Positions 23,436-33,027 of a DNA stretch of 64,000 nt are shown here, piece after piece. The translations under genes and the position numbers were made by a program. The notes beneath the pieces are model-generated. The model saw only the letters and a program-made list of their open reading frames with translations, was not told the origin of the DNA and did no database searches. Origin of the DNA: Taklimakanibacter sp050251035 (GTDB taxonomy: Bacteria; Pseudomonadota; Alphaproteobacteria; Rhizobiales; Aestuariivirgaceae). The stretch lies in assembly GCA_050251035.1 (NCBI GenBank), contig JBFWNN010000005.1, positions 1 to 64,000 on the forward strand. Reading direction: 5' to 3'. How positions within the stretch are numbered: the first letter of the stretch is position 1; each line of letters starts with the position of its first letter.

Positions 23436-25472
23436 ATGGACGCGAGTGAACGGGTCATAAGCGGCGCAGACGCGGGAGGAACCTTTACAGACTTTGTTGC
23501 GCTGGTCGAAGGCAGCGGGGAGTTGAAAGTCGGAAAGACATTGTCCACTCCAGCCGATCCAGCGGCCGCAATTGCCGAGGCCGCCCGGCGCTCCGGTGTC
23601 GGTTCGGAGGAGATAGATCTGCTCGTTTACGGTACGACTATCGCAACGAACACCTTGCTCGAGCGCAAGGGCGCGAAGGTCGGCCTGCTGGCGACCAAAG
23701 GATTTCGCGACCTCATAGAAACGCAACGCGTCACACGACCCGATCACTTCGACATGCACTGGCAAAAGACGAAGCCCTTGGTGCCGCGCTCGCTGCGCCT
23801 CGGAGTGGACGAGCGGGTTCTGTTCGACGGCAGCATTTCGAAGCCGCTGGATGAGCGGCATCTGCGCGAACAGATCGAGCGTCTCGTTGCGGCTGACGTG
23901 GAAGCCATTGCCGTTGCATACCTGTTTTCGTTCATGAACCCCGTGCATGAGCGCCGGACGCGAGAGATCATTCATGAGATCGCGCCTGGCATGCTGGTTT
24001 CGCTTTCAAGCGACGTTCTGCCGAAGTGGGGCGAGTTTCAGCGCACCAGCACGACGGTCATCGATGCTCATCTGAAGCCGCTGCTGCACAAGTATCTTCA
24101 AAGCCTGAATGAGCGATGCCGCGCAATCGGGATCAAGCGGTTGCAGATCATGCAATCCAACGGCGGCGCGGCCACCGCGCTCGCGGCCGCCGAAGCGCCT
24201 GCGCGCCTGGTGAAGTCGGGTCCGGCCGGAGGTGTCATAGCGTCGAGCTTTGTCGGCAAGCTTACCGGCCAGGATCATATCATCATCGCGGATATGGGCG
24301 GCACCAGCTTTGAAACAGGCTTCATCCCCCATTGCGCACCGGCGTTTTCGAACCGCGAGGAACTCGAATTCGGCATGCCGATCGCGTTGAACATGATCGA
24401 CGTGCGTGCGATCGGGGCGGGAGGAGGCAGCTTGGCGCGGATCGACGGAGCCGGCATTCTCAAGGTCGGGCCGCGCAGTGCCGGCTCCAACCCGGGTCCG
24501 GCCTGCTACGGGCTGGGCGGCACCGAGCCAACCATCACAGATGCGAACGTTGTCCTCGGCCGCATGGTCAAGGAGTTTCCGCTGGGCGGCTATCTGACCC
24601 TTGATACCGATCTTGCATGGAAGGCCTTGGAGCCACTTGCGGCAAAGCTCGGGATGTCGGTGCCGCGAGTGGCGCAGGGCATCATTGCCGTGGCCGTCAA
24701 CAATATGGCGCAAGCGATGCGACTCGTTTCCGTCGACCGCGGTCACGACCCGCGTCTTGCGACCCTCGTACCCTATGGCGGCGCCGGACCTCTTCACGCC
24801 TGCGAACTCGCCCGGGCGCTGCAGATCAACAGGATCCTGGTTCCACGCTTCCCCGGCGCGTTCTCCGCCCTCGGCGCACTCATAAGCGAGACGCGTTTCG
24901 ATTATCGGCAGACCTGCTGGATGGTCACGTCGAACGTGGACTTCGACAGGATGAACAGCGTCTTTCGAGAACTCGAGGAACTGGCCACGGACGACTTTCG
25001 TCGAGAAGGCATCAAGGTCGCGCCAAAAATGTCGCGAACGATGGAGCTTCGCTATCTCGGCCAGAACTTCGAGCTGGAAGTGCCGGCGCCGAACAAGACA
25101 TTCGATGCCGAGGTCTTTGAAGGCGTGGTCAACCAGTTTCACCTCGAACATGAACGCCTATACGGCTACTCGATCAGAAACGAGGTCTGCGAGGTTCTCA
25201 ATTTCAATCTGGCCGCTCGCGCGCCGGCAACGGTGTCGGAGCTTCCAAAGGTCGCTCGGGGAAAGAAGGCGACTTCGATCGGGGAAGCCAGCGTATATCT
25301 CGATGACGAGGAGAAGCAGACGCAAGTCTCTCTCTACGATCGAGCGACATTCGGCGCCGGTACAACCGTGACCGGGCCCGCCATCATAGGACAAATGGAT
25401 TCGACCACCCTATTACCCAGAGGCGCCTCTGCGAAGGTGGACGACTTTGGAAATCTCATGATCGAAATGTAG
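23436..25472 (+). CDS. hydantoinase/oxoprolinase family subunit A (HyuA-like)
   Basis: A 678-residue protein of the HyuA/AcxA family. GADAGGTFTDF at the N-terminus and DMGGTS in the middle are the two ATP-binding phosphate motifs of the ASKHA fold; GPRSAGSNPGPACYG and TEPTITDANVVLGRM are family blocks. The residues after DMGGTS are FETGF rather than the common TDVS. ATG 23436 is chosen since AGGA ends 9 nt before it. Members use ATP to open lactam rings (N-methylhydantoin, 5-oxoproline, caprolactam) or to carboxylate ketones. Acts with HyuB just downstream. Confidence 0.92.
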   Translation: MDASERVISGADAGGTFTDFVALVEGSGELKVGKTLSTPADPAAAIAEAARRSGVGSEEIDLLVYGTTIATNTLLERKGAKVGLLATKGFRDLIETQRVTRPDHFDMHWQKTKPLVPRSLRLGVDERVLFDGSISKPLDERHLREQIERLVAADVEAIAVAYLFSFMNPVHERRTREIIHEIAPGMLVSLSSDVLPKWGEFQRTSTTVIDAHLKPLLHKYLQSLNERCRAIGIKRLQIMQSNGGAATALAAAEAPARLVKSGPAGGVIASSFVGKLTGQDHIIIADMGGTSFETGFIPHCAPAFSNREELEFGMPIALNMIDVRAIGAGGGSLARIDGAGILKVGPRSAGSNPGPACYGLGGTEPTITDANVVLGRMVKEFPLGGYLTLDTDLAWKALEPLAAKLGMSVPRVAQGIIAVAVNNMAQAMRLVSVDRGHDPRLATLVPYGGAGPLHACELARALQINRILVPRFPGAFSALGALISETRFDYRQTCWMVTSNVDFDRMNSVFRELEELATDDFRREGIKVAPKMSRTMELRYLGQNFELEVPAPNKTFDAEVFEGVVNQFHLEHERLYGYSIRNEVCEVLNFNLAARAPATVSELPKVARGKKATSIGEASVYLDDEEKQTQVSLYDRATFGAGTTVTGPAIIGQMDSTTLLPRGASAKVDDFGNLMIEM

Positions 25473-25482
25473 GAGTTTCGCT

Positions 25483-27294
25483 ATGTTGAAGCTAAATCCG
25501 AAAGAGTCACGAAACGGCGGCTCAGCTCGTCAAGACGTCAAGACCGACCCCTTCCTGCTGGAGATCATCCGCAACTACCTGGTGACCACCTGCCAGGAAA
25601 TGGGCACCACGATGATGCGTACGAGCTTCTCGCCCGTATTCAACGAAGCGCGGGACTTCATCGTCGTCGTCTTCGACAAGAACGTCGAGCTCCTTGCCCA
25701 GGTCGACTTCGTGCCGGCGATGCTGGGATCGGCGCGGCACGGTGTGAAGCTCGCCCTGCACGAAGTCGGAATCGAGAATCTCGAGCCCGGCGACATCATC
25801 ATCACCAACGACCCCTATCGGTCGAACAACCATATCCCGGAACATATTGTCGTCAAACCCAACTTCCTGGACGGGAAGATCGTCAGCTATACGGGTTGTA
25901 TCGGCCATATGGTCGACGTCGGCGGTACAGTGCCCGGAGCATTCGGACTCCATGAGAATTGCTTCCAGGAAGGCTTACGCATTCCTCCGGTGAAGCTTTA
26001 CAAGGCGGATCGCGAGGTTGATGACATCTGGAAGCTCGTTCTCTCAAACACCCGAACGCCGAAGTCGTCGTATGGCGACTTCAAAGCGATGGTCAGTGCG
26101 CTGTACAAGGGCGAGCAGAGAATATTCGAACTGATCGACCGGTACGGGCTCGCGGCCTTCGAGCAGGCTTGCCACGACATCAAGGCGGTCTCGGAAATGC
26201 TTATGCGGCGCCAGATCGCCGCCTGGCCCAAGGGCACGTACGAGGTCGAGGACGTGTTTGAGTCCGACGGGGTTACCCCCAATCGGGCCTGGCGGCTCAA
26301 GGCCAAGCTCGTCGTGCGTGACGATGACCTGATCATCGACTTCAGCGGCTCTGACGAACCTGCCGCAGGCTCGATGGCGATGACGTTCGGGTCTTCTTCT
26401 TCGGCCGGCTACGAAGCCGTCTTCCAAATGGCGAGCAACGACATTCCGATCAACGAGGGATGCTATCGCTGCATCACCGTCATCTCACCATACGGCAAGC
26501 TCACGAACACGCCGTTCCCCCATGCCTCGATGGCCGGCAATTCGGAAGGGCAGCCGGTTGTCATCGACATGCTCATAAGGGCGTTCGCGCAGTTCTCGAA
26601 CATGGCTCCGGCTCCCGATGCGAACAGCTGCGGACTGATCGCCTTCGGTGGGATGGATCACCGGTCTGAGCAGCCATTTGCCTATCTGAGCCTCGAGGGC
26701 GTGGGGTGGGGCGGTTCGCGGTTCGCGGACGGAAACAGCGTCCAGTTCAGCAAGCTCGCCAATTGCGCCGTGCAGCCGATCGAAGTCGTGGAAAGCCGTT
26801 TCCCGATGATTCACGAGGAATACGAGATACAGCCGTTCCGGGGCGGTGCGGGTAAGTATCGCAGCGGCTTCGGATCCCGTCGCCATATGCGCCTGTATGG
26901 AAAAGAAATGGTGGCCAGTTCGACGATCAGCCGTTCGATGCTGCCGGCTCCGGGCCTGAGTGGAGGACACGACGGCGCCACCAATACGATCCTGTTCAGG
27001 TCCCGGAAGGGGGGCGATTGGCAGACCGCCAAGGAAAGGTACGACGTCGTCGCGCCCGGCATGTTTTCCAACGTCCCGATGACCGAGGAAGATGAAGTGC
27101 TCGTGATCACCGGGCAGGGTGGCGGATACGGCAATCCTTTCGACCGGGACCCGGCCAGTGTCCTGGAAGACGTCCAGGATGAGCTGCTGACGGTCGATCA
27201 GGCGCGAGCTCACTTTGGCGTGGTCGTTACAGGCAGTCCCGCGAAGGTCGATGCGAAGGCCACTGAAACTGCAAGAAAGGAACAGCGTCAATGA
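25483..27294 (+). CDS. hydantoinase/oxoprolinase family subunit B (HyuB-like)
   Basis: A 603-residue HyuB-family protein. The N-terminal blocks MGTTMMRTSFSPVFNEARDF and NDPYRSNNHIPEHIV, the middle GSMAMTFGSSSSAGYEAV and the C-terminal FRGGAGKYRSGFGSRR are all typical. It forms the catalytic partner of HyuA. The SNNH version of the NDPY loop differs from the common GGTH. GGAG precedes ATG 25483; its stop overlaps the next small gene by 4 nt. No biotin or metal cofactor is expected from family knowledge other than a divalent cation. Confidence 0.92.
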   Translation: MLKLNPKESRNGGSARQDVKTDPFLLEIIRNYLVTTCQEMGTTMMRTSFSPVFNEARDFIVVVFDKNVELLAQVDFVPAMLGSARHGVKLALHEVGIENLEPGDIIITNDPYRSNNHIPEHIVVKPNFLDGKIVSYTGCIGHMVDVGGTVPGAFGLHENCFQEGLRIPPVKLYKADREVDDIWKLVLSNTRTPKSSYGDFKAMVSALYKGEQRIFELIDRYGLAAFEQACHDIKAVSEMLMRRQIAAWPKGTYEVEDVFESDGVTPNRAWRLKAKLVVRDDDLIIDFSGSDEPAAGSMAMTFGSSSSAGYEAVFQMASNDIPINEGCYRCITVISPYGKLTNTPFPHASMAGNSEGQPVVIDMLIRAFAQFSNMAPAPDANSCGLIAFGGMDHRSEQPFAYLSLEGVGWGGSRFADGNSVQFSKLANCAVQPIEVVESRFPMIHEEYEIQPFRGGAGKYRSGFGSRRHMRLYGKEMVASSTISRSMLPAPGLSGGHDGATNTILFRSRKGGDWQTAKERYDVVAPGMFSNVPMTEEDEVLVITGQGGGYGNPFDRDPASVLEDVQDELLTVDQARAHFGVVVTGSPAKVDAKATETARKEQRQ

Positions 27295-27500
27295 GACCGC
27301 TTGAAGTCTATGAGCGTCCGCACTGCGCGTGCTGTGGGCAACTGGTTACATGGAGGACGACCAACAAACGGGTCGAGGGCAGGGACTTGAACTTCTGTGG
27401 CCCGCAATGCGTCTCGGTCTTCGACACGTATCTGTGGCCGACCTATTCGACGAGCCTGTTCAAGCTGCTGGACAAGACTGCATTTGTTTCACGCAGTTGA
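27291..27500 (+). CDS. small Cys-rich protein, probable zinc-binding accessory of HyuAB
   Basis: A 69-residue protein translated from an ATG that overlaps the hyuB stop (ATGA). Cysteines form a knuckle pair C12-x2-C15 (HCACCGQL) and C36-x3-C40 (FCGPQCVSVF), which fits a single zinc site of the treble-clef/TRASH kind. I recognise no named family. The tight coupling to hyuB and the existence of a small zinc-containing third subunit in acetone carboxylases suggest it is a third subunit or assembly factor of this HyuAB enzyme. Confidence 0.75.
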   Translation: MRPLEVYERPHCACCGQLVTWRTTNKRVEGRDLNFCGPQCVSVFDTYLWPTYSTSLFKLLDKTAFVSRS

Positions 27501-27551
27501 GGGCCGGATGCGCCGAGGCCGGCAGCAGCTGGCCTCCCAAATCGAAACTCG

Positions 27552-28952
27552 ATGAGCACCACACCAATGCCTGGCCCTCTCTGGCTGTCTGAAATTGCGT
27601 CCCTTCCGCCCCTGGGAAGCCCTCTCGATGGCGATGTCCGCGCGGACATCGCCATCATGGGCGGAGGATTCGTCGGACTTTGGACGGCGATCCATCTCAA
27701 GGAGAAGCAGCCCGATCTGCAGGTCGTGCTGCTGGAACAGGATAGGATCGGGCACGGCGCCTCCGGAAGAAACGGCGGCTTCGTCATGTCGTGGTGGCCG
27801 AAGATCGCGAGTCTCGTGGCGATTGCGGGAGAGAGCGACGGCCTCTGGTTGGCCGATCAGACGACCGCCAATATCGGCGAGATGGCAGATTTCCTGCGTG
27901 ACCAGCAGGTCGATGCGGAGTTCGTGACCGGGGGATGGTTGTGGGCGGCGACCTCACCGGCGCATTTTGGCGCCTGGAAAGACGTGCTTGAAACGGCGCG
28001 CAGGCTGGGACGTCCTGAAGTATTTCGCGAGGTCGATGCGCCGGAACTCGCCAAGCGAACGGGTTCGCCGCGTCACCTGAAAGGGATCTATGAAGCCAAA
28101 AACGGCAATGTTCATCCCGCAAAGCTCGTTTACGGATTGGGAACGATCGCAAAGCGGCTGGGTGTCCGGCTTTGTGAGGGCGCTCGGGTCGACCGGATCG
28201 ACAATGGGCCGCCGGTCAGATTGCATACGCCGAACGGCATTGTCGAGGCCCCGAAACTGGTGATGGCGACCAATGCCTGGGCGAGGAAACTTCCGGAAAT
28301 CCATAAGCGCGTGATATGCGTGAGCAGCGCGATCGTGGCGACCAAGCCGATTCCGGACGAGATCGAGAAGCTGGGATGGACCGGCGGCGAGACCATCACG
28401 GATTCGCAATCGACCCTCGACTATTATCGAACCACCCGCAGCGGCCGCATTGTCTTTGGAAAAGGGTGGGCCGGCCTTCAATATGGCAGGAGCGTTCCAC
28501 CGGGCGTGTTCAGCGACGATGCCGGAATTGCGGCCGCCAAGGCTGATTTCAACAGGATGTACCCGCAGCTTGCCGATGTCCCGATCGACTACGGCTGGTC
28601 GGGACCCATCGATCGAACGCATGACGGCCTGCCGATCATCGGGACCCTGGATGCCGCGCGGCACATATCGTTCGGCGTGGGCTGGAGCGGGAATGGCGTC
28701 GGCCCCAGCCGGCTTGGGGGGCGCATGCTTGCCTCACTCGCCTTGGGCATCAGGAACAGGTGGACGGAGAACAAGTTCGTCAACCGGGCGGCGACCGCGT
28801 TTCCCCCGGAGCCGATTCGCTACTGGATCGGAACGACCGTGCGCAACGCTGTCTGGCGCAAGGATCGTGCCGAAATTGCCGGCCGGACGCCGCGCGCCAT
28901 CGATCGTGTTCTTGCCGGTTTGGCGCCGGCCGGGACCGAGGACAAACGATGA
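27552..28952 (+). CDS. FAD-dependent oxidoreductase, DadA/amine-oxidase type
   Basis: A 466-residue DAO-fold flavoprotein. The FAD motif IAIMGGGFVGLWTAIHL is near residue 35 and is followed by GHGASGRNGGFV; the C-terminal part has SGPIDRTHDGLPIIG and GVGWSGNGVGPSRLG. Family members oxidise secondary or primary amines (gamma-glutamylputrescine, N-methyl amino acids, D-amino acids). In the island it probably deaminates or N-dealkylates the product of HyuAB, giving the aldehyde for the dehydrogenase two genes later. A paralogue-type gene lies at 9364-10656. Confidence 0.9.
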   Translation: MSTTPMPGPLWLSEIASLPPLGSPLDGDVRADIAIMGGGFVGLWTAIHLKEKQPDLQVVLLEQDRIGHGASGRNGGFVMSWWPKIASLVAIAGESDGLWLADQTTANIGEMADFLRDQQVDAEFVTGGWLWAATSPAHFGAWKDVLETARRLGRPEVFREVDAPELAKRTGSPRHLKGIYEAKNGNVHPAKLVYGLGTIAKRLGVRLCEGARVDRIDNGPPVRLHTPNGIVEAPKLVMATNAWARKLPEIHKRVICVSSAIVATKPIPDEIEKLGWTGGETITDSQSTLDYYRTTRSGRIVFGKGWAGLQYGRSVPPGVFSDDAGIAAAKADFNRMYPQLADVPIDYGWSGPIDRTHDGLPIIGTLDAARHISFGVGWSGNGVGPSRLGGRMLASLALGIRNRWTENKFVNRAATAFPPEPIRYWIGTTVRNAVWRKDRAEIAGRTPRAIDRVLAGLAPAGTEDKR

Positions 28953-28974
28953 AAGTCAAGACTGAGAGGGCGTG

Positions 28975-29337
28975 ATGTTGAAGTTTCAGAGTCTTCATTT
29001 GAAAGAAGACACTTTTGGCACACCGGAATACTCGGCGCCGACGCCGGACAAAATCGTCGATGGCAAGCCGTCGTTCAAAACATGGCTGATGTCCAACCCG
29101 CCCGAGAACGTCCTGGCGGCGGGTGTCTGGGAGGCGACGCCCGGCGCATGGCAATCGGCAAAGGGCCATACATCCGAGTTCTTCACCATCCTCGCCGGCA
29201 TTTCGGAGTTCACTGAAGAGAACGGCGCCGTTGTCCGCTTTCAGACGGGCGATACTTTCATCATGCGCCCGGGGTGCACGGGGGTCTGGCGGGTGATCGA
29301 GAAGACCCGGAAGAGCTTCGTGACTTTCGCGAGCTGA
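28975..29337 (+). CDS. cupin domain protein (DUF861 type)
   Basis: A 120-residue single cupin. GHTSEFFTILAGISEF and FQTGDTFIMRPG are the two cupin motifs; the pattern with a conserved WEATPG and C-terminal VWRVIEK is the DUF861/cupin_3 group often found next to DAO-type oxidases and aldehyde dehydrogenases. GAGAGGG precedes ATG 28975. Role in the pathway is unknown; binding of a small acid or enzyme stabilisation are possibilities. Confidence 0.88.
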   Translation: MLKFQSLHLKEDTFGTPEYSAPTPDKIVDGKPSFKTWLMSNPPENVLAAGVWEATPGAWQSAKGHTSEFFTILAGISEFTEENGAVVRFQTGDTFIMRPGCTGVWRVIEKTRKSFVTFAS

Positions 29338-29366
29338 CCGCAAAGGCAAGGTGTCGGAGCAGGCTG

Positions 29367-30839
29367 ATGAATGAACGTGTGAGCCCCCTGGTCGAAAGCA
29401 TGTCGTTGCCCATTCGCCATGACCTGTTCATCGGCGGACAGTGGCGACCGGCGTCCGCGGGCAGGACATTTGACGTTCACAACCCGGCAAACGGAGACAG
29501 CTTTGCAAAAGTCGCAGATGCGGCGCCTTCCGATGGCATCGCGGCGATCGATTCCGCCGCGGCGGCGGCCGAAAGCTGGCGTGCCACGAGCCCCCGCGCG
29601 CGCTCAGAAATCCTGCGGCGAGCGTTCACCCTACTCAGCGAACGCAACGACGTTTTTGCCCAGCTCATAGCCCTCGAAAATGGCAAGGCGCTCAGCGATG
29701 CGCGTTCGGAGATCGCCTACGCAGCGGAGTTCTTCCGCTGGAATTCTGAAGAAGCGGTACGCCCTCGAGGCGAGATGTACATGGCGCCAAGCGGCCGTAA
29801 CCGCATTCTCGTGCAGTATCAGCCGATAGGTATTTGCGTGCTCGTCACGCCGTGGAATTTTCCGGCGGCCATGATCACCCGCAAGGTGGCGCCCGCCTTG
29901 GCAGCCGGATGCACCTGCGTCCTAAAGCCAGCTGCCGAGACGCCGTTCACGGCGCTGGCTTTGGCCGATCTGCTGGCCGAGGCCGGAGTTCCGGCAGGCG
30001 TGCTCAACGTGGTCACGACGTCGACACCGGCCGCGTTGATCAATCCGATGCTCCACGACCTGCGGGTGCGCAAACTTTCCTTCACCGGGTCCACGCAAGT
30101 GGGGCGGCTTCTGCTGCGCGAAGCTGCGGATCAGGTCATCAGCTGTTCGATGGAGCTGGGCGGGAACGCACCCTTCATCGTCTTCGACGACGCCGATCTG
30201 GAGGTCGCTCTCCGGGGCGCAATGGTGGCAAAAATGAGAAACGGCGGGCAGGCCTGTACCGCCGCAAACCGATTTTTCGTCCAGCGTGGCGTGGCCGAGC
30301 GCTTCTCGCACATGCTTACAGACCGCATGCGGGCGATGGTGGTCGGGTCGGGCCTCGATCCGCGAAGCGAAGTGGGTCCACTAATCAGCGCCAAGGGACG
30401 CGACAAGGTCGCTTCCCTGGTGGACGATGCGGTTGCGCGCGGCGCACAGGTCCTGGCCGGTGCGGGAGAAGTCGCCATACCCGGCTATTTCTACATGCCG
30501 ACGGTCCTCATGAACGTTCCGGACGATGCCTCAATCTCGAAAGAGGAGATTTTCGGTCCGGTTGCCGCGATCAGCGTGTTCGAGGACGAAGATGAGGTCG
30601 TCCGGCGCGCGAACAGTTCGGAATATGGCCTGATCTCGTATGTGTTCACTGCCGATAGCGCGCGCGGCCTTCGCATCAGTGAACGCCTCGAGAGCGGAAT
30701 GGTCGGTTTGAACCTCGGCCTGGTTTCCGACCCCGCCGCTCCATTCGGTGGCGTCAAACAAAGCGGCCTGGGTCGTGAAGGCGGGGCGCACGGACTCTCG
30801 GAGTATCTCGAGGCGAAGTATATCGCCATGCCGAACTAG
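29367..30839 (+). CDS. NAD(P)-dependent aldehyde dehydrogenase, succinate-semialdehyde type
   Basis: A 490-residue aldehyde dehydrogenase. Catalytic Glu263 lies in MELGGNAPF and nucleophile Cys297 in NGGQACTAANRF, with the coenzyme block TPWNFPAAMITRK and the C-terminal PFGGVKQSGLGREGG. Overall closest in pattern to GabD-like enzymes. The start ATG 29367 has GGAG 9 nt upstream. It would oxidise the aldehyde released by the DadA-like oxidase or formed by the GMC dehydrogenase. Confidence 0.92.
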   Translation: MNERVSPLVESMSLPIRHDLFIGGQWRPASAGRTFDVHNPANGDSFAKVADAAPSDGIAAIDSAAAAAESWRATSPRARSEILRRAFTLLSERNDVFAQLIALENGKALSDARSEIAYAAEFFRWNSEEAVRPRGEMYMAPSGRNRILVQYQPIGICVLVTPWNFPAAMITRKVAPALAAGCTCVLKPAAETPFTALALADLLAEAGVPAGVLNVVTTSTPAALINPMLHDLRVRKLSFTGSTQVGRLLLREAADQVISCSMELGGNAPFIVFDDADLEVALRGAMVAKMRNGGQACTAANRFFVQRGVAERFSHMLTDRMRAMVVGSGLDPRSEVGPLISAKGRDKVASLVDDAVARGAQVLAGAGEVAIPGYFYMPTVLMNVPDDASISKEEIFGPVAAISVFEDEDEVVRRANSSEYGLISYVFTADSARGLRISERLESGMVGLNLGLVSDPAAPFGGVKQSGLGREGGAHGLSEYLEAKYIAMPN

Positions 30840-30886
30840 CGTTCCTCTCACTGCGGCCTGCGCGAAATCAGGAGGAGAGAAATCAT

Positions 30887-31384
30887 ATGCGGTATCCAAT
30901 CGCGGCGCGACGGGATCCACGGATAAAGCTGCCTCAGCAGGCATCTGAAACTGCGCACTGGGCGTCGAATGCCGGTTCCCTGTCGCAGGTCGAGGCAGAG
31001 ATGCTGTGCCAGGCGGTTCGGACCCTCTATCCGCATGATTGGCTCGACGATGTGCCCTATCGCTCCGTCGTCCTCGAGATCACCAGAAGGGCCAGCTCCG
31101 ACAATACGGCGAACCTGGGCCTCAAGGTCCTGGTGGACGAGCTTGCGAGGAGCCGTTTCGTCACATTGACCGAAGCGCAGCGCATCGAAGTGTTCAGGCG
31201 AATGGAAGAGTCGGATGCGTTTCGGCATTTTCAGAGGGCGGCTGTGCATCACCTTTACAATGATCCGTCCGTGTGGGCCGGCTGCGGCTATGAAGGTGTG
31301 GCGGGTTGCAGCGAGACAGAGATCCGTGCCGGCATCAATGATCTGGACTGGCTTGCAGAACCCGAACTCGAAATCCAGGCGTAG
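30887..31384 (+). CDS. gluconate 2-dehydrogenase subunit 3-like small subunit
   Basis: A 165-residue protein. The central part (LCQAVRTLYPHDWLDDVPYR and then a helical run ending HHLYNDPSVWAGCGYEG) resembles the gamma subunit family of membrane FAD dehydrogenases (Gluconate_2-dh3). Such subunits carry a Tat signal that exports the FAD subunit; here I see none, so the pair may be cytoplasmic. It precedes the GMC gene by 11 nt, as in gluconate and sorbitol dehydrogenase operons. Confidence 0.72.
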   Translation: MRYPIAARRDPRIKLPQQASETAHWASNAGSLSQVEAEMLCQAVRTLYPHDWLDDVPYRSVVLEITRRASSDNTANLGLKVLVDELARSRFVTLTEAQRIEVFRRMEESDAFRHFQRAAVHHLYNDPSVWAGCGYEGVAGCSETEIRAGINDLDWLAEPELEIQA

Positions 31385-31395
31385 GGGACAAATCG

Positions 31396-32988
31396 ATGAC
31401 CAAGTTCAGCCTTGACGATGACCGCGTGGTCGTCGTCGTCGGGTCAGGCGCCGGTGGTGGAACCGCAGCGGATGTGCTGTGCCGGAATGGCATCAATACC
31501 GTCCTCGTCGAAGCCGGCAGATATGTGGATGCCGAGGACTTCTTTCAGGACGAAGCGGCAGCATACGAACAACTGGCCTGGAAGGAGCCGCGAGTTTCAG
31601 CAGGCGGCTGGCGGGTTGCCAAGGACTTTCCGGCGGATCCGGCATGGCAGTGCAAAGTAGTCGGAGGCACCAGCGTCCATTGGACGGGCATGGCGCTTCG
31701 CTTTCAGGAACACGAGCTCAAAAGCCGCACGATTTACGGAAATGTCCCAGGTGCGGATGTTGTCGATTGGCCCATTCGGTACGAAGAATTGCTGCCCTAT
31801 TACGAAGAAGGCGAGCGCCGCATGGGCGTATCGGGCACGAACGGATTGCCTAACCATCCGACGACAAATCACTTCAAGGTGTTCTACCACGGCGCCAAGC
31901 GATCAGGCTACAAGCAGATCAGCAAGGGCAGCCTGGCGATCAATGTCGATGAGTATGATGATCGGCCGGGGTCCGCGCAGGACGGGTTCACCATCAATGG
32001 AGACCGGCGGCGTGCCAAGTGGTCAACCGCTTATGTCGAAGTGCCGCGAGCTTTGCAATCCGGCCGGCTTGACCTACGCACGGAATGCCGGGCGGTCCAG
32101 ATAGAGCACGATGCGCAGGGCCTCGTCAGTGGGCTGGTCTATGTCGGCCCGGACGGCGAGAGACGCCGTCAGGCCTGTGCGGCAATGATCATCGCAGGCA
32201 ACGCCATTGAGACCCCCCGGCTGCTGTTGAATTCCACGTCGGGCAGGTTTCCGAACGGGATGGCAAACGGAAGCGGATTGGTCGGCTGCTACTACATGCG
32301 CCACATGACGAGCTCCGTTTGGTCGATCTTCGACAAACCGGTTCGGATGTATCGCGGCGAGATGATGCCTGGACTGGTCAAGGATGAGGCTCGCCATGAT
32401 GGTGGGCGGGGATTCGTCGGCGGCTACTACATTCAACTGTTGTCATTGTCACTGCCCGCGATTGCCTCGTCGCTCATGCCGGGAGGATGGGGACGGGACC
32501 TGACCTGGGCCTTCGAGCGTTATGGCAGCATGGCCGGGCTCTATGGATTGGGCGAAGACATGCCGCAACGCGGCAACTGCATAAAGCTGCATCCCGACAG
32601 GGTCGACCAGTTTGGCGTCCCCCTCGCCATCGTCCATTACGACGAGCACGAGAACGATCTTTCGATGCAGAGCCACAGTTACAAGGCAATGCAGGCCATT
32701 CACGCGGCGGCCGGAGCGGTGCGGTCCTACCTGACGCCGCCTTATCCAGCCTCGCACAACATGGGCACGACGCGAATGAGCGGAGATCCGGGCCTCGGTG
32801 TTGTCAATTCCTGGGGTGCGGCACATGAAGTGTCCAATCTCTATGTCGCAGACGGCAGTGTCTTCCCCACATCCGGCGCGGCAAATCCGACTCTGACCAT
32901 CGTCGCACTCGCATTGCGGCAGGCTGAGCATATTTCGGCCGGTCTCAAGTCCGGCAACGGGAGCGACACGCATGCGACGGCGCATTGA
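31396..32988 (+). CDS. GMC family FAD-dependent alcohol dehydrogenase
   Basis: A 530-residue GMC oxidoreductase. VVVVVGSGAGGGTAAD at residues 11-26 binds the FAD ADP part, GGTSVHWTGMALR is the second signature region, and the C-terminal HNMGTTRMS plus SGAANPTLTIVALA hold the catalytic His and Asn. The layout is that of gluconate/sorbitol dehydrogenase large subunits. It pairs with the small subunit gene just upstream, but no cytochrome c subunit follows. It probably oxidises an alcohol group of the pathway compound. Confidence 0.92.
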   Translation: MTKFSLDDDRVVVVVGSGAGGGTAADVLCRNGINTVLVEAGRYVDAEDFFQDEAAAYEQLAWKEPRVSAGGWRVAKDFPADPAWQCKVVGGTSVHWTGMALRFQEHELKSRTIYGNVPGADVVDWPIRYEELLPYYEEGERRMGVSGTNGLPNHPTTNHFKVFYHGAKRSGYKQISKGSLAINVDEYDDRPGSAQDGFTINGDRRRAKWSTAYVEVPRALQSGRLDLRTECRAVQIEHDAQGLVSGLVYVGPDGERRRQACAAMIIAGNAIETPRLLLNSTSGRFPNGMANGSGLVGCYYMRHMTSSVWSIFDKPVRMYRGEMMPGLVKDEARHDGGRGFVGGYYIQLLSLSLPAIASSLMPGGWGRDLTWAFERYGSMAGLYGLGEDMPQRGNCIKLHPDRVDQFGVPLAIVHYDEHENDLSMQSHSYKAMQAIHAAAGAVRSYLTPPYPASHNMGTTRMSGDPGLGVVNSWGAAHEVSNLYVADGSVFPTSGAANPTLTIVALALRQAEHISAGLKSGNGSDTHATAH

Positions 32989-33027
32989 GTCACGGAGACC
33001 CGTGAACGGCTGACCGGAGAACGCATC

